Positions 8,383 through 17,794 are shown, numbered from the stretch's first letter. The stretch is DNA of 64,000 nt from Chitinophagaceae bacterium (GCA_019638615.1 JAHBTL010000005.1:203515-267514), one strand, 5' to 3'. Numbers and translations: made by a program. The notes: generated from the sequence alone by a model not told the origin.

Positions 8383-8570
8383 AGACTCTGTTTTTAATAA
8401 ATGAATAAATACAGGGTCGCGGATCAAAATAAAGTACTAAAGGGGTTTAACCGTTTTCGGGGTACAGAGGGATTAGGGATATCGATTTAAAACGGGACGA
8501 TCGTATCAACGCGTTGTATAAATCACGGTTATAACGGTGAATTTGTTCCTGTATTGTGTAATGCGTTTTC
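8383..8570. other. Intergenic spacer, no gene seen
   Basis: This spacer between the small peptide gene and the inverted repeat shows no convincing frame. It should contain the promoter of the small peptide gene on the minus strand, but I could not find a full TAnnTTTG box. Confidence 0.4.
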
Positions 8571-8664
8571 ACCACATGGGAATATAGGGATATAGAAGCC
8601 ATAGGTGTAAAGGAGAACCCATGAACATCCTATATTTACCTATATGCCTATGTTCCTATGTGGT
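8571..8664. repeat. Large imperfect inverted repeat downstream of the RND gene
   Basis: Arms 8571-8595 and 8640-8664 match at 22 of 25 positions. Two of the three mismatches are G-T pairs in RNA, so the stem is nearly continuous; partial pairing continues inward (ATAGG/CCTAT words). It lies 22 bases after the RND stop on the minus strand. No T run follows, so it looks like a 3'-end stabiliser or dispersed palindrome rather than a simple intrinsic terminator. Confidence 0.65.
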
Positions 8665-8685
8665 AAGAAGACCGCATTTTCATGA

Positions 8686-11600
8686 TCAGAACCAACTCCT
8701 GATCCAGGTTTCGCCTGCCTTACCGGCCAGCTTCCTCCTTCTTCTTGCTACTTCAAGCCTGTGCCTGAACATGGTTACAAATACCAACGGCAGGAAGATG
8801 AGTGTAAGCGGCGGAATACCAAGCATTGAGATCCATTTGCCGCCATAGTGCCTGCGCATAGGCCGCCTTAGCCGCTCTGCTATAAGGTACATGGCAGGCA
8901 CGATCACCAGCGTCATAAAGAACGCGAAGATCAGGCCAAATATAATGGTCCATGCCAGCGGCTTCCAGAACTTGGCGCTGTCGCCGCCAAAGAATATATG
9001 CGGATCAAGGCTGGAGAACAATCCAACGAAATCTATATTAAAGCCAACCGCCAGCGGAATCAAACCGAATATGGCCGCCAATGCAGTCAGCAATACCGGG
9101 ATGATACGGGTTTTACCTGCTTCTATGATGGCTTCCCTTGTTTTTAACCCACGCATTCTCAACTCATCGGCAAACTCAATTACCAGGATACCATTCTTCA
9201 CCACGATACCCGCAAGCCCTACGATACCCAAACCGGTGAACGCCACCGATACATCTATGCCCGTTAAGCTGAAGCCGAGCAATACACCGATGATGCTGAA
9301 TATGATCTCCATCAAAATAATAACAGGCTTGCTTATTGAGTTAAACTGAAGTACCAGTATGAATAGAATGATCATAAAGGCAACAATAAGCGCAAACAGC
9401 AAAAACTGCCCTGTTTCAGCCTGTTGCTCGCCTTCGCCGGTTTGCTTAATGGTTACACCATCCGCTTTGCCGGTAAATGCATCGATGTAATTTTTGATTT
9501 GAGCGTTTACCGCTGTAGGTGTATATCCCTGCGATTCCAGCACATTCGAACGCAGTGTGATCGTACGCTTCTGGTCTTTCCGTTTCACGCTTCCCAGCGT
9601 ATTGGTATAATCTACTTTAACCAATGAGCTGATAGGCACATTTTTAATAGCGCCGCCGCTTGCCATATCCCTGAAGGTAATATTCATGTTCAGCAGGTCG
9701 CCCAGGCTTTTACGCTGTACTTCGTCGTTGCGCAACTGGATCTTATATTCATCTTCTCCATCTTTTATTTTCGATACTTCGCGGCCAAACAAAGCGGTTC
9801 TTATTTCCATACCGATCTGGGCGGAAGATACTCCTTCAATCAACGCTCTTTCCCGGTTTACCGTTAAGCTGATTTCCGGGTTGGTAAGGTCTACATCCAT
9901 TTTTAATTCTTCCACGCCTGGCACCTGTATGGAATCCAGATAATTTTTTAAAGCAACGCCTGTTTTAATCAGCTTATCAAAGTCTTCACTTGCTATTTCA
10001 ATATTGATCGGGGGATCCGTTGGCGGGCCACTTGCTTCCTGGTCAACGGAAATTTCTGCCCCGGGTATTCCCTTTATGGCAGCGCGGATGGAATCAAGCA
10101 GGGCTGCGGTAGATACACCATGCCTTTTTTCGAACTCTACGAACGATACCTGCACTCTTCCCAGTTCCGGTCTTGTACTCCTGTCGCCGCTGTTGGGATC
10201 ACTGGCCCCCACGGCAACGTTTGAGATCACGCTTTCCACGATGGGGTTCTTTTTACCATTTTCCATACCCAGCACCTTTACCACACGTTGCTCAAGATTG
10301 TGGGTGATGGAATCGGTATATTCCACATCGGTACCCACGGGCAGTTTCAGGTATACATAAATAAAGTTGGGATCCGACTTTGGAAAGAATACCACTTTTA
10401 CCCGCTGACTTCCTACAGACGCGCCGAAGATCATAAAGCTCAGCACCAGCAGCACAAATGTTCCAATCAGCAGGTATACCGGCCGCCAACCCTTTAACGC
10501 CCATTTCAACAGCGATTCATAGTGCCCCATGATCCATGGAAGCGCCCGGTTCTGGAAGCCATGAATAATACCATCTAAAACATAGATGTTCAGGAGCACC
10601 ATTAATACCATGAACAGTATAATATTTCCCAGGAAGGTATAGCCCATCACATCTAATAATATACCAACGGCAATGGCTACCCAGAAGAATGGCTTCCTGA
10701 AAATATCCGATTTCTTTTTCTTGTGCTCCCCTTCGGGATGATTCATGAAGTCCACAGCGAACACCGGGTTCATGATAAACGCCACGATGAGTGATGCGGT
10801 GAGTGTAAATATGAGCATTACCGGGAGGTAGATCATGAACTTACCGATAATACCCGGCCAAAACAACAGTGGAAAGAAAGGCGCCAGCGTGGTAAGCGTA
10901 CCTGCCAGCACCGGTATAAATACTTCACCTGCCGCTACCATGGCACTTTTTTCTGAACTAAGCTTCCCATTGGCCTGCACAAAAATGCGGTGTGTATTTT
11001 CAATTACCACAATGGCATCATCCACTATAATACCCAATCCAAACAGCAGGGCGAACAACACCATGAAGTTGAGGGTCACACTTGAGCCGATAATAACACC
11101 TGCCAAAGGCAGGAACAGGAAAGCCACGAACATACTCAGCGGAACCGACAGCGCTACGAAGAATGCGTTGGTTACCCCCATAAAGAACATGAGGATTACC
11201 AGTACCAGTATGAACCCGATAACGATAGAGTTCACCAGTTCATCAAAAGAGTGTTTGGCATTCCTGCTCTGGTCGCCGGTAATGGTAACCTGCAGGTTTT
11301 TAGGTAGTTCGTTGCCCTGCATTTCGCTCATTACCTGCTTCACCTGGTCGGCGGTTTCAATCAGGTTTTCACCGGAGCGTTTTACGATGTTGAGCGTAAT
11401 TACGTTTTTCCCATCCAGGCGCGCATAACTTTCGCGTTCTTTGGTAGTGTCTTTAATAACGGCTATATCTTTTAAATAGATGGAACCTCCGTTGGGGCCA
11501 CGCACCACTACTTTTTCAATATCTGCGGCCGAGCGAAACTGCCCTTTCAGTTGCAGGGTCCTTTTCATATTCCCCACTTCCAGCAGGCCGCCTGTAATGT

Positions 11601-12279
11601 CCATGTTCTCGCGTGCCACCGCGTTGGCAATGTCATCAAAGGTTAAATTGGCGCTGCGCATGCGGTAATTATCCACGTTTATCTGGAACTCACGCTCCGG
11701 TGCGCCCACAATATCCACCCTTGTAATTTGCGGCAGCTCTTCCAGCTTGTCCTGTATATCATCGGCGTATTTTTTAAGCCGTACGTTATCGTAATCACCG
11801 CTGATGTTTACATACATGATGGGTATTTCCGACAGGCTCACTTCCATTACGGTTGGCTCTTCCGTGAGGTCGGTAGGCAGGTCTTTTTTCGCTTTATCCA
11901 CCGCGTCTTTTACTTTCTGTACCGCCACATCAATGTTTACATCTGTATTGAACTCTACTATGATAGCCGAAAAATCCTGGATGGAAGTGCTGGTTGTTTT
12001 CTGGATCTTTACGCCCGTGATCGCCTTGATCTGTTTTTCGATGGGTTGTGTAACCAGGTTTTCAATATCCTTGGGTGAATTCCCTACATAGATTGTTTGA
12101 ATGTAAACGGTAGGTATCACAATATCCGGGAACTGCTCTTTAGGCAGGGTAACAAATTGGGTTATCCCTATAACGCTCACAAAAAGCATGAGCAGGTAAA
12201 TGGACGTTTTGTTTTTAATGCTCCAGGTCGTTGGCTTAAACTGCTTAAACTTTCCTGTAAGATTTTCTAAAGCACTCAT
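8686..12279 (-). CDS. RND efflux pump permease (AcrB/CzcA superfamily)
   Basis: An inner-membrane proton-driven pump subunit of 1197 residues, longer than the usual 1020-1080. ATG 12279 (MSALENL) is chosen because the nine upstream codons lie in the gap after the adaptor gene. TM1 is near 23-42, the periplasmic porter domains follow, and the proton-relay pair D420-D421 lies in LFGLGIIVDDAIVVIENTH. Two additional hydrophobic segments (about 530-550 and 552-572) lie between TM6 and TM7, and another follows the last canonical helix near the C-terminus. It is the last gene of the tetR-tolC-adaptor-RND operon. Small hydrophobic toxicants are more likely substrates than metals, but the sequence does not settle this. 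Confidence 0.9.
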   Translation of the reverse strand: MSALENLTGKFKQFKPTTWSIKNKTSIYLLMLFVSVIGITQFVTLPKEQFPDIVIPTVYIQTIYVGNSPKDIENLVTQPIEKQIKAITGVKIQKTTSTSIQDFSAIIVEFNTDVNIDVAVQKVKDAVDKAKKDLPTDLTEEPTVMEVSLSEIPIMYVNISGDYDNVRLKKYADDIQDKLEELPQITRVDIVGAPEREFQINVDNYRMRSANLTFDDIANAVARENMDITGGLLEVGNMKRTLQLKGQFRSAADIEKVVVRGPNGGSIYLKDIAVIKDTTKERESYARLDGKNVITLNIVKRSGENLIETADQVKQVMSEMQGNELPKNLQVTITGDQSRNAKHSFDELVNSIVIGFILVLVILMFFMGVTNAFFVALSVPLSMFVAFLFLPLAGVIIGSSVTLNFMVLFALLFGLGIIVDDAIVVIENTHRIFVQANGKLSSEKSAMVAAGEVFIPVLAGTLTTLAPFFPLLFWPGIIGKFMIYLPVMLIFTLTASLIVAFIMNPVFAVDFMNHPEGEHKKKKSDIFRKPFFWVAIAVGILLDVMGYTFLGNIILFMVLMVLLNIYVLDGIIHGFQNRALPWIMGHYESLLKWALKGWRPVYLLIGTFVLLVLSFMIFGASVGSQRVKVVFFPKSDPNFIYVYLKLPVGTDVEYTDSITHNLEQRVVKVLGMENGKKNPIVESVISNVAVGASDPNSGDRSTRPELGRVQVSFVEFEKRHGVSTAALLDSIRAAIKGIPGAEISVDQEASGPPTDPPINIEIASEDFDKLIKTGVALKNYLDSIQVPGVEELKMDVDLTNPEISLTVNRERALIEGVSSAQIGMEIRTALFGREVSKIKDGEDEYKIQLRNDEVQRKSLGDLLNMNITFRDMASGGAIKNVPISSLVKVDYTNTLGSVKRKDQKRTITLRSNVLESQGYTPTAVNAQIKNYIDAFTGKADGVTIKQTGEGEQQAETGQFLLFALIVAFMIILFILVLQFNSISKPVIILMEIIFSIIGVLLGFSLTGIDVSVAFTGLGIVGLAGIVVKNGILVIEFADELRMRGLKTREAIIEAGKTRIIPVLLTALAAIFGLIPLAVGFNIDFVGLFSSLDPHIFFGGDSAKFWKPLAWTIIFGLIFAFFMTLVIVPAMYLIAERLRRPMRRHYGGKWISMLGIPPLTLIFLPLVFVTMFRHRLEVARRRRKLAGKAGETWIRSWF

Positions 12280-12333
12280 ATAATAATTTAGCGTTAGTCG
12301 TAACAAAAAATATTACCGGCAAAAAGGCAACGG

Positions 12334-13491
12334 CTAGTTGGTTGTAAGCAACTGCCCCTCGTATAACGCCTGGAACCCATCGGTAATCAACTGCTCACCT
12401 GCCTGCAGACCCTGCGTTACTTCTACTTTATCTTCATACAATTGCCCGATTGTAATGGGCTTTTTACGGGCTGTCAGCTTCCCGTCTTCATTTACTGCTA
12501 TCATAACAAATTTTCCTTTATCATCGTTCTGCAGCGTATTTACAGGAATCGTCAGCACGTTGCGGGCAGTATAGTCCTGTATCTTAACAATCGCAATCTG
12601 GTTGGGACGTAAACTTTTGTCCGAAGGCAGTTTCGCTTCCACGTAAAACGAGCGGCTGTTGGGGTCTATCAGCTTACCTGCCACAGTTATCCTGGTTTGT
12701 ATTGTCTTATTGGCCTCAGGGAAGTTGATCATCATAGGGCTTCCAACATTGACCCGTTCCATATAGTTTTCCGGCACCTGTGTTACCACTTTCAGGTCAT
12801 TGGTATTTACAATCCTGATCTGCGGACCGCCCTGGAAAAATTCACCTACTTTTACATTTACGGTTTCCGCCACGCCCGACATTTCTGCGTATACATTTGA
12901 AAACGAAGACTGCTCCTGCACGGCAGCGATCTGCTTTTCAATACTGGCTACATTATTTTTAGCGTTCAGTAATTGTACTTCCGTACCAATACTCTGGTTC
13001 CATAAATTTTGCTGGCGCTGCAATAAGTCTTTGGCGTAAGCCAGTTGGGTATTCAACTGGTCAAGCTGCTTTTGCGTAAGCGCGTCATCCAGCTTCAGCA
13101 GCAATTGCCCTTTTTTCACATTATCCCCCTGCTTAACATATATGGCTTTTACCAGGCCGCCCTGCCCGCGTGGCGCTACGTATGCCACGTTGTTTGCGTC
13201 AATTCTTCCCTGCAGGTCAATATAATGGGTAAAGTTGCCCGGCGTTACCGGGGACAATGCCACCAGCTTGGGATTCTCCTTTTTTTGCGAAGGATCAATT
13301 TCCAGTATCTCTTTTTCCAGCATGGCTACCTGATCTGCCAGGCCTTTTTCCTGCGCTTTTAATTTTTCGATCTGCGCTTTTTTTTCTGCTACCGCTTTTG
13401 TTTTAGCATCCGGTGCAACATTACTGCTGCCGCAGGCAGCCAGAACCGTCAATGCAGTAACGGCATAAGCCAGTTTTATTATGTTTTGCAT
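12334..13491 (-). CDS. RND efflux periplasmic adaptor (membrane fusion protein), lipoprotein
   Basis: The protein has 385 residues. The signal peptide ends in LAAC, with the lipidated cysteine at residue 20. A lysine- and glutamate-rich coiled coil follows at about 28-66, which is unusual because it precedes the first barrel-sandwich half. The lipoyl-like half motif (YVAPRGQGGLVKAIYVKQGDNVKKGQLLLKL in outline, about 84-115), an alpha-helical hairpin near 120-165, and the beta-barrel and membrane-proximal domains follow in normal order. It links the RND permease to the TolC-type channel. The gene lies between tolC-like and permease genes with short spacers. Confidence 0.9.
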   Translation of the reverse strand: MQNIIKLAYAVTALTVLAACGSSNVAPDAKTKAVAEKKAQIEKLKAQEKGLADQVAMLEKEILEIDPSQKKENPKLVALSPVTPGNFTHYIDLQGRIDANNVAYVAPRGQGGLVKAIYVKQGDNVKKGQLLLKLDDALTQKQLDQLNTQLAYAKDLLQRQQNLWNQSIGTEVQLLNAKNNVASIEKQIAAVQEQSSFSNVYAEMSGVAETVNVKVGEFFQGGPQIRIVNTNDLKVVTQVPENYMERVNVGSPMMINFPEANKTIQTRITVAGKLIDPNSRSFYVEAKLPSDKSLRPNQIAIVKIQDYTARNVLTIPVNTLQNDDKGKFVMIAVNEDGKLTARKKPITIGQLYEDKVEVTQGLQAGEQLITDGFQALYEGQLLTTN

Positions 13492-13528
13492 ATATCCTGA
13501 TTTATAAAGTCTCTTAAATAATTTTTGT

Positions 13529-15013
13529 TTATAATTTTCCCGTTGCCTTCATAAAGTCAATGCGGGCTATAATAGCATTGTACAGCGCGCTGATATAATT
13601 TGTCTGCGCGGTTTTCATATCGGTTTGTGCCTGTATGATCTCGGTGTTTGACCCTGTACCTATTTCAAACTTCTTCTTTGTTTGCTGAAATACGTTTTCT
13701 GCCAGTTGCATGTTTTTCTTCTGGTAATCGAGCGTTGAAACAGCCGTACTAAAGTTGTTGCGGGCAGTTTGAATTTCGTTATCGATATTCAATTTTAATG
13801 CTTCGCGCTGGTTAACGGATTGCTGTAAGGAAAGATTTGCCTTTGCTATACGTGCATTATTAGCAAATCCTGTAAACAGGGGAATGTTCAACTGCAAAGT
13901 GATGGCAGAGATATCGAACCATTCGCCCTTTTTTAAAAAGTCGAACCGGTTACGCATTGCATTTTTGCTATAATTGCCATTCAGCAACAGGGTAGGGATT
14001 TTAGCAAGCCTGTACCTTCTTACATCGTACTCTCCCAGTAGAACGCCCATGTCCGCATATTGATAATCCTTCCGTTGCGCATAATCAAAATCAAGCCCGG
14101 CATCCAGCATGCCTGTTCTTATCTGATCATCGTTCAGGTTATCCGTAAGTATCAGGGAGTCTTTTACAGGCATGCCCATCAGCACTTTTAAGCCCAGGTA
14201 GCCATTTGCAACCTGGTTAAGCGCCCCTGTTTTTTCGGTTTGCAGGTTGGCCAGTTGTACATCAAGCTTATCCACGTCCAGCTTTTCAGCAAAACCATTG
14301 TCAAACATCACTTTTGTATCATGCTTCAGTTTGTCTAACAAAGCGATATTCGCGTCAAGAAGTTCGATTTGCGTTTTACTAACCAGTAACTGGTAGTAAA
14401 TCTTAGAAACATTGGCTCTTATGTTTTCTTCTGTTACTTCTGCATTTTTTTCCTGGAACCTTATTAAAGTTTCCCGCGCCTGCAGCCCCACAAATACCTG
14501 CCCGTCAAAAATGATCTGGCTTAAGGAAACTCCTGCCCCGGCATTAAATTTGGTACCAAACTGGGCAGCTATAAACCCAAAGTCTCCGGGCATTTGTATC
14601 GGGTTTCCATTACCGTTTTTTACGCCTTCGTTTACCAGTACCTGGTAGGTGGCCGGCGAAATAAAGTTCGGAATTACCTGGGTGGCAACTGCCGGATTAT
14701 ACGTTGTTGACACAAAGCCATTGATTTGAGGGTAAGCCATGCCGGTGACTTCACGATTGGTTTGTCGTTGTATCTGGATATCTATTAACGCATTTTTTAC
14801 CTGCACGTTATTGGCTTTGGCATAATCCAGCGCCTGCTGCAACGTAAAAGCATGCACGCTTGCTGTGTCTTGCGCATACAGCCATGAGTTGCAAAAAGTG
14901 AGCGCCAATATAAGTCCCAGTATTGTATGCGTTTGTTTCAGCCGGGATGTTCCCGGCAGGAATCCACAAATTCTGTCCTTTCTTTCAGTGATAGCTGTAT
15001 ATGCCCCTTTCAT
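13529..15013 (-). CDS. TolC family outer-membrane efflux channel
   Basis: The product has 494 residues. ATG 15013 overlaps the tetR stop in an ATGA arrangement, which argues for translational coupling and for this start even though the predicted signal peptide is long: the hydrophobic core lies at about residues 30-46 and ends LYAQ. The mature protein contains two OEP repeats of long amphipathic helices (for example QALDYAKANNVQVKNALIDI at the first helix, and the second repeat from about 300). These form the trimeric channel that docks on the adaptor. It is the second gene of the efflux operon. Confidence 0.88.
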   Translation of the reverse strand: MKGAYTAITERKDRICGFLPGTSRLKQTHTILGLILALTFCNSWLYAQDTASVHAFTLQQALDYAKANNVQVKNALIDIQIQRQTNREVTGMAYPQINGFVSTTYNPAVATQVIPNFISPATYQVLVNEGVKNGNGNPIQMPGDFGFIAAQFGTKFNAGAGVSLSQIIFDGQVFVGLQARETLIRFQEKNAEVTEENIRANVSKIYYQLLVSKTQIELLDANIALLDKLKHDTKVMFDNGFAEKLDVDKLDVQLANLQTEKTGALNQVANGYLGLKVLMGMPVKDSLILTDNLNDDQIRTGMLDAGLDFDYAQRKDYQYADMGVLLGEYDVRRYRLAKIPTLLLNGNYSKNAMRNRFDFLKKGEWFDISAITLQLNIPLFTGFANNARIAKANLSLQQSVNQREALKLNIDNEIQTARNNFSTAVSTLDYQKKNMQLAENVFQQTKKKFEIGTGSNTEIIQAQTDMKTAQTNYISALYNAIIARIDFMKATGKL

Positions 15014-15630
15014 ATATGGTGATTGTTTGATAGTTGTTGATATTTTTGAATAAGCCTTTGACCTTTTGCTGTAGTAATTCCATACAGAAAAAGAATCGTT
15101 GTTTCTTCCATGATGGTTGCAAGGTTGTGCTTTCCGGGGGGAAATAAATCGGGATTGAACATCATAAATACCGAGGCAAGCCTGAACCGGGCAATTATTT
15201 CAATATTGATTTCCGGCCTGTATAATTGAAGTGCTATACCATCCTCCAGGTTTTCCTTTATAAGCCTGTATAAAAACTTATTCTGGTGATCGGTCAGCTT
15301 TTTATGTGCCGCAGGGTGGTATTTCTGAAGGTCATAAACAATGATCGGATTCATCACTTTCAGCAATTCCTGTACCATATTCATGGCAATGAATATTTCG
15401 TGAACAGGGTTTTCGCTTTCTTTCTTCGTGGTGGAGCACTCATTTTCATTATCCCTCAACGTCATATCAATCACATTCTCCACCAGCGCATCTTTATCGG
15501 CATAAAACTGGTAAATGGTTTTTTTACTGATGCCCAGTTGAGAAGCGATTTCATCCATACTGATGCTCCGGATACCATACCTTAAAAAAAGATCATGCGC
15601 CTTCAATGCAATTCTTTCCTGTATCTCCAT
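15010..15630 (-). CDS. TetR/AcrR family repressor of the efflux operon
   Basis: The protein has 206 residues. The N-terminal helix-turn-helix is clear: about residues 7-50, including DLFLRYGIRSISMDEIA and the recognition helix LGISKKTIYQFYADK. The C-terminal ligand-binding half is variable, as usual. ATG 15630 (MEIQERIALKA) is preferred because the longer frame's ATG at 15651 overlaps the -7 box of the promoter at 15649-15679. It is the first gene of the operon, and a perfect palindrome lies within the promoter. Autorepression, relieved by a pump substrate, is the natural reading. Confidence 0.88.
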   Translation of the reverse strand: MEIQERIALKAHDLFLRYGIRSISMDEIASQLGISKKTIYQFYADKDALVENVIDMTLRDNENECSTTKKESENPVHEIFIAMNMVQELLKVMNPIIVYDLQKYHPAAHKKLTDHQNKFLYRLIKENLEDGIALQLYRPEINIEIIARFRLASVFMMFNPDLFPPGKHNLATIMEETTILFLYGITTAKGQRLIQKYQQLSNNHHI

Positions 15631-15648
15631 AACTTCAAAAATCGGGGA

Positions 15649-15679
15649 CAAAACTACGGAAACTTTTTATGTAACCAAA
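15649..15679 (-). promoter_or_regulatory. Promoter of the tetR-RND efflux operon
   Basis: On the minus strand a TTTG box (15676-15679) and a TAGTTTTG box (15649-15656) are separated by 19 bases, an excellent fit to the Bacteroidota -33/-7 consensus. The ATG at 15630 follows 18 bases after the -7 box. Confidence 0.78.
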
Positions 15680-15685
15680 GTTTCC
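15658..15685. promoter_or_regulatory. Perfect palindromic operator candidate for the TetR repressor
   Basis: GGAAACTTT at 15658-15666 and AAAGTTTCC at 15677-15685 form an exact 9-bp inverted repeat around a 10-base spacer. It covers the -33 box and most of the promoter spacer, where a TetR dimer would block polymerase. Confidence 0.72.
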
Positions 15686-15864
15686 ATCCCTTTTTTTTAC
15701 CGTTTATCAAAACACACGCGCAGTATATAATTTTTTGTTTTAATACAAAAAAAAGGTCTTTTTATCCTTTTTGGGTGCTTCCATCCATGAACTGCATAAA
15801 AAGTATATAGGTTATCGCCCAACCGGCAGTCCATCAAAAATAACATCAACAGCCATCTATATGT

Positions 15865-15872
15865 TAATTTTG
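15865..15872 (+). promoter_or_regulatory. -7 box candidate for the DUF502 gene
   Basis: TAATTTTG fits TAnnTTTG and lies 23 bases before the ATG at 15896. No TTTG is found at the expected upstream position, so the call rests on the -7 element alone. Confidence 0.4.
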
Positions 15873-15895
15873 GTGCATAAAGGCAAATAACGATT

Positions 15896-16501
15896 ATGAG
15901 AAAATGGCTCCGCAATCTTTTTCAGTATTTCCTTCAGGGACTTATTATCCTGGCGCCCATAGTCATCACCATTTGGGCGCTTACTTCCCTCTTTAATTTT
16001 GTTGACCGGATATTACCCGATGCCCTCGAACAGTTTTTCCCTGATATCTCCTCATACTATTTTCCCGGACTGGGATTAGCGGTGGCTATCATCATCATCT
16101 TCCTGGTAGGCTATATTTCAAGCTCGTTTATTGTGAGCAAGCTGGTAGAATTGTTTGACAGCATCCTCCAGAAAACTCCCGGCATCAAAATCATATATTC
16201 CACTGTTAAAGATTTTTTTGAAGCCTTTGCAGGTAACAAGCGAAAGTTTGATAAGGCGGTATTGGTATCGGTACATGCCGCGGATGTTTGGCAGGTTGGA
16301 TTTATTACCCGGCAGTCGCTTACAGAGTTCGGGCTGCATGAGCATGTAGCCGTATATGTTCCACAATCGTACGCCTTTGCCGGGCATCTGTATTTTGTAA
16401 AAAAAGACAGGATAAAAATGATCCCCGATGTTAGTTCGGCAGATGCGATGAAACTCGCAATTTCCGGTGGGGTAACATCGCTGGATGAAGATCATGCGTA
16501 A
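15896..16501 (+). CDS. DUF502 family membrane protein
   Basis: A 201-residue inner-membrane protein with two strong helices near 12-34 and 55-80, then a soluble C-terminal domain. The order fits DUF502: first helix GLIILAPIVITIWAL, second helix GLGLAVAIIIIFLVGYISS, then the conserved PGIKIIYSTVKDFFEAF stretch at about 98-115 followed by F-DKAVLV. The biochemical function of the family is not known to me. It stands alone on the plus strand, divergent from the efflux operon. Confidence 0.85.
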   Translation: MRKWLRNLFQYFLQGLIILAPIVITIWALTSLFNFVDRILPDALEQFFPDISSYYFPGLGLAVAIIIIFLVGYISSSFIVSKLVELFDSILQKTPGIKIIYSTVKDFFEAFAGNKRKFDKAVLVSVHAADVWQVGFITRQSLTEFGLHEHVAVYVPQSYAFAGHLYFVKKDRIKMIPDVSSADAMKLAISGGVTSLDEDHA

Positions 16502-16749
16502 GCCTGCTTATTCGGGAGTATTTTATGAGCGAATCCTCCGCAACAGTCATTCCATTAGGGGCTCAATCATTGAGCTGTGATATGTTGCATTTGTATTTTT
16601 CAGTTTTTATATACGCCCTGGTTCGGAGAAAAAGCATCAAGGTTCTGTTGCTGAGTCCACAGTAGTACAAAAGCCAAACAGATTTATCTTCGGTGAACAG
16701 ATTTGAATCTTTAGGTGTATTTTTATTTGTCATTCAACTACTGCTGCCT

Positions 16750-17721
16750 ATGTACAAACAAATTTTAATCAGCCTGTGCCTGCTTCTGCATAACAGCTCC
16801 GCTTTTTGCTGGGGCTTTTACGGGCACAAACAAATCAATCACCACGCCGTTTTTCTCCTTCCGCCGGCTATGATGGTTTTTTACAAGCCCAATATTGATT
16901 TTATTACCGAGCACGCTGTTGATCCTGATAAAAGAAGATACGTTGTAAAAGAGGAGGGCGCCAGGCACTATATAGATCTGAACCGCTATGGCGCTTACCC
17001 GTTCAGCGGACTCCCCCGCAACTGGAATGAAGCTGCCGAAAAGTTCGGCGAAGATTCATTAAAGGCGCATGGCATTGTTCCCTGGTGGATCCATATCATG
17101 TTACAGCGCCTTACCAACGCTTTTCGTGAAAAAAACTATCCTGCTATTTTAAAACTGTCGGCGGAAATAGGACATTATGTTGCCGATGCGCATGTGCCGC
17201 TGCATGCGCACAGCAATTATAACGGGCAGCAAACCAACCAGCACGGCATACATGGTTTGTGGGAAAGCCGCATACCCGAGTTACTGGCAGCCACTCATTT
17301 TGATTACCTCGCAGGCAAAGCCGAATACATTTCAAACCCACAAAAGTTTGTCTGGCAAAGCGTATTGGAAAGCGCCGCGGCGGCTGATACTGTATTGGAG
17401 CTGGAAAAAACCGTTTCCCTTCAGTTTTCACCCGATCTGAAATATGCTTTTGAAGAAAGAAATGGCTTGCTTGTGCGTCAGTATTCCAGCGCGTTTACCA
17501 CGGCCTATAACGAGGCAATGAAGGGCATGGTGGAGCGCAGAATGCGCCAATCTATTTTTGCGGTAGCCTGCCTGTGGTATACCGCCTGGGTAAATGCAGG
17601 ACAGCCGGTACTGGAGTCTGCAGGCTCTGTACATTTTTCAGAAGAAGATATTAAAATATTCGGGGAGCTGGATAAAAACTGGAAAGCGGGGGACATCCAG
17701 GACAGAACTTGCGGGAATTAA
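16750..17721 (+). CDS. Secreted zinc-dependent phospholipase C / S1-P1 nuclease-like protein
   Basis: The protein has 323 residues from ATG 16750, where the signal peptide (MYKQILISLCLLLHNSSAF) begins; the longer frame from 16693 would bury it. After cleavage the mature chain starts near a conserved tryptophan (CWGFYGHKQINHH). This matches zinc phospholipase C and P1 nuclease enzymes, where the N-terminal Trp binds zinc. Further metal ligands are seen in HYIDLNRYG and in GHYVADAHVPLHAHSNYNG (about 154-172). It is probably periplasmic or exported. Phospholipase versus nuclease activity cannot be decided. It stands alone on the plus strand. Confidence 0.7.
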   Translation: MYKQILISLCLLLHNSSAFCWGFYGHKQINHHAVFLLPPAMMVFYKPNIDFITEHAVDPDKRRYVVKEEGARHYIDLNRYGAYPFSGLPRNWNEAAEKFGEDSLKAHGIVPWWIHIMLQRLTNAFREKNYPAILKLSAEIGHYVADAHVPLHAHSNYNGQQTNQHGIHGLWESRIPELLAATHFDYLAGKAEYISNPQKFVWQSVLESAAAADTVLELEKTVSLQFSPDLKYAFEERNGLLVRQYSSAFTTAYNEAMKGMVERRMRQSIFAVACLWYTAWVNAGQPVLESAGSVHFSEEDIKIFGELDKNWKAGDIQDRTCGN

Positions 17722-17723
17722 TG

Positions 17724-17731
17724 TATCTTTG
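17724..17731 (+). promoter_or_regulatory. -7 box candidate for serC
   Basis: TATCTTTG matches TAnnTTTG exactly and starts just after the stop codon of the upstream gene, 63 bases before the serC ATG. No good TTTG is seen at the -33 position. Confidence 0.45.
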
Positions 17732-17794
17732 CCGCCCTCAACGATCAGTAAAGTCCATAATAACAGGATTTTATAATTTTTTCAATGGTCCGAA

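Noticed and set aside
10835-11428. 197-codon plus-strand frame
   Set aside because: It is antisense to membrane segments of the RND permease; Ser/Thr/Pro-rich composition is typical of such shadows.
16560-16576. Short hairpin GCTCAA-TCA-TTGAGC after the DUF502 gene
   Set aside because: Only six pairs and no T run; position alone is not enough to call a terminator.
16525-16665. 46-codon frame in the gap before the phospholipase-like gene
   Set aside because: It has no promoter box, terminator or domain-like pattern, so chance is as likely as a real small gene.
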